From Candidatus Manganitrophaceae bacterium (GTDB lineage Bacteria; Nitrospirota; Nitrospiria; SBBL01; Manganitrophaceae), in contig JACQEZ010000016.1 of assembly GCA_016200325.1 (NCBI GenBank), forward strand, positions 280,184 through 344,183: a stretch of DNA of 64,000 bases, in the 5' to 3' direction. The position numbers and the translations under genes were made by a program. Below the pieces are notes generated by a model that was given only the letters and a program-made list of their open reading frames with translations, did not search any database and was not told the DNA's origin. Shown here one piece after another: positions 59,799 through 64,000 of this stretch. The stretch's first letter is position 1, and each line of letters opens with the position of its first letter.

Positions 59799-61544
59799 AT
59801 GGGAAAACCGCTCCGCGTCCTGTTCATCGAAGATTCTGAAGAGGATATGGTCCTGCTGATGGCCGAACTGCGACAGGGTGGATACGATTTGACTGCCGAG
59901 TGTGTCACCACCCCCGAGGCGCTCCGCGCGGCCCTAAAGCGGGAGAGCTGGGATCTCGTGATTACCGACTATACGATGCCCCAGTTGAGCCCCGCGGCCG
60001 CACTCGCGCTCCTCAAAGAAGATGGAATTGATATCCCCTTTATTATCGTGACCGGCGCGAAAGGGGAAGAGAACGCCGTGGCGACGGTGAAGGCCGGCGC
60101 CCACGATTTTATTTTAAAGGGGAACCTCTCACGCCTGGTTCCTGCGGTGGCGCGGGAGCTGCGCGACGCGGAGTTGCGCCAGGAGCAACGTCGGGCCGAG
60201 CAGGCGATCCAGCACCTCGCCTATTACGACCCGCTGACCGACCTTCCGAACCGGACGTTGCTGCACGACCGACTCCAACAAGCGATCCTCTCAGCCCGCC
60301 GCGAGGGAAAGTCGCTCGCGCTACTCGTCATGGACCTGGATCGTTTTAAAGAGATCAACAACCTGCTCGGCCATCACTACGGCGACCTGGTGCTGCAGCA
60401 GATCGGCCCACGGCTGCGCGAAGCCCTTCGCCAATCGGATACCGTGGCGCGATTGGGAGGAGACGAATTCGCCGTTCTTCTTCTTTCGATCGGCTCGGAT
60501 GCGGCGGTCCTCACCGCCCAGAAAATTCTCAAGCAGTTCACCAGTCCGTTCGTGGTGGAATGCCTTTCGCTTGAGGTCGCCACCAGCATCGGCATCGCTC
60601 TCTTTCCCGAGCACGGCGAAGAATCGAGCACCCTGTTGCGTCGGGCCGACATGGCCATGTATGCGGCGAAGCAGGCCGGAAGCGGCTATGCGGTTTACTC
60701 CTCTGTGCATGAGCAGCAAAGCTCCAGCCACCTGATCCTTATGGGGGATCTGCGCCACGCCATCGATCGAGACGAACTGTTCCTTGTCTATCAGCCCAAA
60801 ATCAATCTTCGGACCGGCTGCATCATCGGCGTAGAAGCGCTGGTCCGATGGCGGCATCCGATCCGAGGGATCATCCTCCCCGACCAATTCATCTCTTTAT
60901 CGGAGCAGGGGGGCCTTATCAAGCCGCTCACCCTCTGGGTGCTCAACAACGCGTTGCAGCAGTGTCGGCGTTGGCGGCAGGCCGGGCAGCGGCTCTCTGT
61001 GGCGGTGAATCTATCGGCCCGAAGCCTTCAGGACCCGCAGCTTCCCGAACAGGTCTTTAAACTCCTCCAATTTCACGATGTGGAGCCCAGTTCGCTTGAA
61101 TTGGAAATTACCGAAAGTGTCCTCATGACCGATCCGCTCCGCGCCATGGAGACCTTGCATCACCTGAGCAAGATGCAGGTCCGCCTTTCGATCGACGACT
61201 TCGGAACAGGTTATTCCTCGCTCGGATACCTGAGAAAGCTTCCCGTCGAAGAGATTAAAATAGACAAGTCGTTCGTGAGAGACATGGCCGATGAAGAAGA
61301 TGACGCGATGATCGTCCGCTCGACGATTGACCTCGCGCATAACCTCGGCCTTCGCGTCGTCGCCGAAGGGGTCGAAAGCCAAGGAATTTGGGATCGTCTG
61401 GTGGCGCTCGGCTGCGATGCGGCCCAGGGATATTTGATGAGCCGCCCGCTCTCCCCCAGCGACCTCGCCGATTGGCTCAACGGCTCCCCCTGGGGCCTGA
61501 AGGAACTCTCTGCTGGAAACGAGCAGGAACTCCCGCACTCATAA
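59799..61544 (+). CDS. REC-GGDEF-EAL c-di-GMP signalling protein
   Basis: A 581-residue soluble protein. The receiver (1-125) has IEDSEED and phospho-acceptor Asp57 in ITDYTMP. The GGDEF domain (about 140-300) is intact (ARLGGDEFAVLL) with an RQSD inhibitory I-site five residues upstream. The EAL domain (about 315-565) has GVEALVRWRHP and the catalytic-loop segments EITESVL and SIDDFGTGYSSL. Both synthesis and hydrolysis of c-di-GMP are possible, the net direction set by phosphorylation. It is followed by a degenerate receiver. Confidence 0.93.
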   Translation: MGKPLRVLFIEDSEEDMVLLMAELRQGGYDLTAECVTTPEALRAALKRESWDLVITDYTMPQLSPAAALALLKEDGIDIPFIIVTGAKGEENAVATVKAGAHDFILKGNLSRLVPAVARELRDAELRQEQRRAEQAIQHLAYYDPLTDLPNRTLLHDRLQQAILSARREGKSLALLVMDLDRFKEINNLLGHHYGDLVLQQIGPRLREALRQSDTVARLGGDEFAVLLLSIGSDAAVLTAQKILKQFTSPFVVECLSLEVATSIGIALFPEHGEESSTLLRRADMAMYAAKQAGSGYAVYSSVHEQQSSSHLILMGDLRHAIDRDELFLVYQPKINLRTGCIIGVEALVRWRHPIRGIILPDQFISLSEQGGLIKPLTLWVLNNALQQCRRWRQAGQRLSVAVNLSARSLQDPQLPEQVFKLLQFHDVEPSSLELEITESVLMTDPLRAMETLHHLSKMQVRLSIDDFGTGYSSLGYLRKLPVEEIKIDKSFVRDMADEEDDAMIVRSTIDLAHNLGLRVVAEGVESQGIWDRLVALGCDAAQGYLMSRPLSPSDLADWLNGSPWGLKELSAGNEQELPHS

Positions 61545-61665
61545 ACCGATCGCTCCGCTCCCTCTGTTTCACTCCTTTTTTCTTCTGTACTCAAGCTTTG
61601 AAACGTCCTCCCTTTCCACTCCTGCAGTCGGTATCTTTTCATAGGAAAATTAGGGTTGATTCCCA

Positions 61666-62145
61666 ATGGCGTTAAATATGGGATCTGATACCCTTTCGCA
61701 TCGATTGGAAGATCCATTTCGATCGAATTCGGCCATCTATACTGGGGTTCCATTGAAAAAAATAAAAGTCCTGATTGTTGAGGAGTATGAAGGAATCATT
61801 CAGGTCTTCCGACGCCTGCTACGAACCGCGCCAGAGATTGAAATTGTCTGGGAAGCACGAACCAGTATGGAGGCGCTGATGGCGTTAGAGGCTTTGAGAC
61901 CCGATGTCATCTTGTTCAATTCTCCCGCTTCGTGGCGGCAGGCGATGAAAACCTGGAAGGAATTGAAGATTCAGGCGCCCGGCACCGCATTGCTGGTGCT
62001 CACAGGCCCGGAAAATCCAATTCAGGTGAGACAGGCGAAAACACTCGCCGTGACCTTCCTGGCGCAGGAGGAGATGGTCCGCACCTTGGTGCCGACCATT
62101 CGAAACCTCATTGAATCTTCATCGATGGAGAAATGTAGCCCGTAA
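61666..62145 (+). CDS. Degenerate receiver-domain protein
   Basis: A 159-residue protein resembling a response-regulator receiver (IKVLIVEEYEG, then ALRPDVILFNSPASWR, then ALLVLTG). The acidic pair is EE instead of DD, and the position of the phosphorylated Asp reads Asn (VILFNSP). It should not be phosphorylated in the usual way. No output domain. The true start may be the TTG at 61753, at LKKIKVLI. It follows the REC-GGDEF-EAL gene by 121 bp. Confidence 0.65.
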   Translation: MALNMGSDTLSHRLEDPFRSNSAIYTGVPLKKIKVLIVEEYEGIIQVFRRLLRTAPEIEIVWEARTSMEALMALEALRPDVILFNSPASWRQAMKTWKELKIQAPGTALLVLTGPENPIQVRQAKTLAVTFLAQEEMVRTLVPTIRNLIESSSMEKCSP

Positions 62146-62176
62146 TGAATCACGTATCGATTCAATCGCCCCCTCA

Positions 62177-62370
62177 ATTACTGTTTCAACCGACCGCGCT
62201 GTTGTTCTTTCCTCCAAATTATCTCACTCAAAGAAAACGCCTCACACCCATCAAAGGCGTCTCTTCTCACTAAGAAGGGGCGCCTCTTCAAAGGGCTCTC
62301 TGCCATTCCGCAGAGAGGCTGCCAGTGATGAAGCCAAGGGAGATTTCTGCGCCGAATCCCCTTCCGCTGA
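62177..62370 (+). other. Structured leader candidate upstream of the DUF4091 gene
   Basis: Three successive hairpins are drawn by eye: ACGCCT/AGGCGT, CTCTCTGC/GCAGAGAG with a 6-nt loop, and an AAGGG-GATT/AATCCCCTT stem with one bulge. They lie just before a strong ribosome site. I could not match this to a known riboswitch. Confidence 0.35.
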
Positions 62371-62419
62371 CATCGATTTTTGCCGACAGCGAGGCGCAGA
62401 GCAACAAGAAGGAGGAGCC

Positions 62420-64000
62420 ATGAAGAAAGTGCACCGTATTTTGTCCGCAACAGCGATCGGAGTTTTATTCCAGCTGTTTTTCTCGATGCTCGGATCGACT
62501 CAGACGGCCGAGGCGATGACCGTCTGGACCGATCACGCGACGGTGAAGATCCGGCCCAACACCCCTGCGAAACCCGATCAGTCCTCGGCCACCCTAAAAG
62601 GGGCAAAAAATGAATTTGAGTCTTTCCAGCTGGTGGTCACCGCCGACAATGGCGCGCTCTCCGGGGTCGATATCACGGTGGGAGATTTGATCGACGCTCA
62701 TGGCAACTCTCTTTCCTCCGGCAATATCATGATCTACAAAGAAGCCTTCATGAACATCGGCACCCCTTCGACCATCCAAGGGGGGACGGGGGAGTGGCCC
62801 GATGCGCTGATTCCGAAGAAAGACGAATATGTCGGAGAGGTCCGAAATGCTTTTCCGCTGTCGGTGGGAGCGGGCCGAAACCAGCCGATCTGGATCGAGA
62901 TTTATATCCCGGTCACGGCCGCCGCCGGGGTCTACTCCGGGTCTGCCACCGTCACTGCCGCCGGCCAGAATCCGATCATCGTCCCGATCCAGCTCACCGT
63001 CTGGGACTTCACCCTCCCCTCCGTCTCGTCTCTCAAATCGGCCTACTCGATCGATCACCATCTCCTGACCGGCGGCCACGGCCTCCCCGGCGACAGCTCG
63101 ACGGAATTGAGCCAGCTCTATGTGAAAGCAAACCTGCTCCATCGGATTTCCGATAACTATCTCATCGCGCCGGAGACCCTGGGCGGGCTGAGGAACGGCG
63201 TGATCAACTGGGGACCCTTCGACGCCGCTTTCGGCCCCTTTCTCGACGGCACGGTCGCCCTGCCGGGGGGGAAACTTCCCGGAAACAAGCTCACCACCGT
63301 CCAACTGCGCGATTATGATCACCAGTATGACACCACCTACCTTCGAGATTACGCACAGCATTTTAGGGCAAAAGGATGGTTCGACCGGCTCTTCCAATAC
63401 ACCTATGATGAACCGAGCGACGCCAGTGGTTGGGCGGTCATTAAGCGCCGAGCCGCCGCACTGCACGAGGCCGATCCCGAGCTGCGGTCAATGGTGACGA
63501 CAAGTCTCCAAAGGGGGATCGGTGGGGGCGCTGCAAGCTCGATCGATATCTTCGCTCCGACGGTCCGGTTTATTGAGGACAAGGTCATCGGGTCGGGGGT
63601 CGGTAACGAGCCGGGGCAGACCGAGTCTGGGCTCGTCGGCAACCAGCGGGGGAAATATGGGGCGGAGGTCTGGTGGTATCAGGCCTGCGGCAGCCATGGC
63701 TGCGGCATCATCGGTGGCGGGTCGCTCGACCCGCAGGGCTATCATATCGATTGGCCCTCGTACATGATCGACCTGCCGGCGATGTTCAGCCGGATCATGC
63801 AGTGGCAGAGCTTCAAGTACAACATTCAGGGAGAGCTCTACTACGACATGGTCTATGCCTTCGGAGCCGCCGATCCGTGGAAGACGCAGTACTACTTCGG
63901 CGGCAACGGAGACGGCACCCTCTACTATCCGGGCAAGCCGAGCAAGATCGGCGGGAAGACTCATATCCCCATCGAATCGATCCGCCTGAAGCTGCTCAGA
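62420..64000 (+). CDS. Secreted DUF4091 (GH123-like) protein, 3' end outside window
   Basis: The frame runs open to the edge, with 527 residues visible. Residues 1-33 are a signal peptide (basic start, hydrophobic 7-25, cleavage near AEA). A beta-sandwich follows (residues 40-195), then a barrel-like part with YTYDEPSDASGW, and finally the DUF4091 segment GGNGDGTLYYPG with IPIESIRLK. That arrangement is typical of DUF4091 proteins related to GH123 N-acetylgalactosaminidases, extracellular or periplasmic glycan hydrolases. GGAGGAG immediately before the ATG sets the start. The missing C-terminus may hold further domains. Confidence 0.85.
   Translation, partial: MKKVHRILSATAIGVLFQLFFSMLGSTQTAEAMTVWTDHATVKIRPNTPAKPDQSSATLKGAKNEFESFQLVVTADNGALSGVDITVGDLIDAHGNSLSSGNIMIYKEAFMNIGTPSTIQGGTGEWPDALIPKKDEYVGEVRNAFPLSVGAGRNQPIWIEIYIPVTAAAGVYSGSATVTAAGQNPIIVPIQLTVWDFTLPSVSSLKSAYSIDHHLLTGGHGLPGDSSTELSQLYVKANLLHRISDNYLIAPETLGGLRNGVINWGPFDAAFGPFLDGTVALPGGKLPGNKLTTVQLRDYDHQYDTTYLRDYAQHFRAKGWFDRLFQYTYDEPSDASGWAVIKRRAAALHEADPELRSMVTTSLQRGIGGGAASSIDIFAPTVRFIEDKVIGSGVGNEPGQTESGLVGNQRGKYGAEVWWYQACGSHGCGIIGGGSLDPQGYHIDWPSYMIDLPAMFSRIMQWQSFKYNIQGELYYDMVYAFGAADPWKTQYYFGGNGDGTLYYPGKPSKIGGKTHIPIESIRLKLLR

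Noticed and set aside
62177..62370. c-di-GMP-I (GEMM) or c-di-AMP riboswitch in the leader
   Set aside because: The conserved cores of these classes could not be found; only generic hairpins are seen.

Overview
The window is 64 kb of GC-rich bacterial chromosome, densely packed on both strands, with no rRNA, no CRISPR array and no recognisable insertion sequence or prophage. BamD, two SurA/PpiC-type chaperones, a heptose adenylyltransferase and several lipoproteins indicate a Gram-negative (diderm) cell. A membrane pyrophosphatase, three c-di-GMP/receiver proteins and a large sugar-catabolism block fit a free-living, metabolically versatile organism. The style resembles Nitrospirota or Deltaproteobacteria-like lineages, but no marker here fixes the taxon, so that placement is a weak inference.

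Layout. 0-3.7 kb: the 3' part of a GH57/DUF3536 glycosidase, a small secreted repeat protein, a very basic small protein, and fabH. 3.7-12.1 kb: an envelope and repair run (bamD, siroheme N-domain enzyme, a DHS-like protein, rfaE2, mfd, ppiC lipoprotein, surA) with start/stop overlaps. engB follows. 13.4-31.9 kb: a large glucan and sugar-phosphate block: glgX, amylo-1,6-glucosidase, treZ, a receiver-GGDEF protein, glucoamylase GH15, then tkt-tal-gnd-zwf-pgl-rpiB-glk. The last five genes overlap or abut, giving a complete oxidative and non-oxidative pentose phosphate operon fed by glucokinase and glucan hydrolysis. 31.8-34.4 kb: a GT2 glycosyltransferase with a membrane partner, an AT-rich gene-poor stretch with a broken gene remnant, and tRNA-Cys. 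34.4-39.5 kb: an MBL-fold phosphodiesterase-like protein next to a TPR/cyclic-nucleotide-binding protein, histidine ammonia-lyase, and a cbpA-cbpM-tiny membrane protein operon. 40.3-43.4 kb: an EEP-family hydrolase overlapping a phospholipase D-VTT fusion. 45-49.1 kb: an APC permease, small membrane protein, membrane-anchored USP, two TrkA/RCK proteins and a second RpiB. 49.2-54.5 kb: glyA, nrdR, a strong bidirectional terminator, hppA and an NhaD-like antiporter. 54.7-62.1 kb: signalling (a histidine kinase with a dinucleotide-binding N-domain, its NarL regulator, a REC-GGDEF-EAL protein, a degenerate receiver), with an ATP-grasp enzyme and threonine ammonia-lyase between. The right edge holds a truncated DUF4091 secreted protein.

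Most notable: (1) a kinase whose sensor looks like an NAD(P)-binding Rossmann domain; (2) near-consensus promoters placed so that fabH and hutH transcripts should be leaderless; (3) an easily missed 36-codon membrane protein coupled by ATGA to cbpM; (4) a decayed C-terminal remnant of a DMFase-beta-like secreted protein; (5) a possible split APC/USP/RCK potassium or amino-acid transport module; (6) a putative cyclic-nucleotide hydrolase/receptor pair; (7) a direct-repeat pair flanking a promoter-like sequence upstream of glgX and engB.
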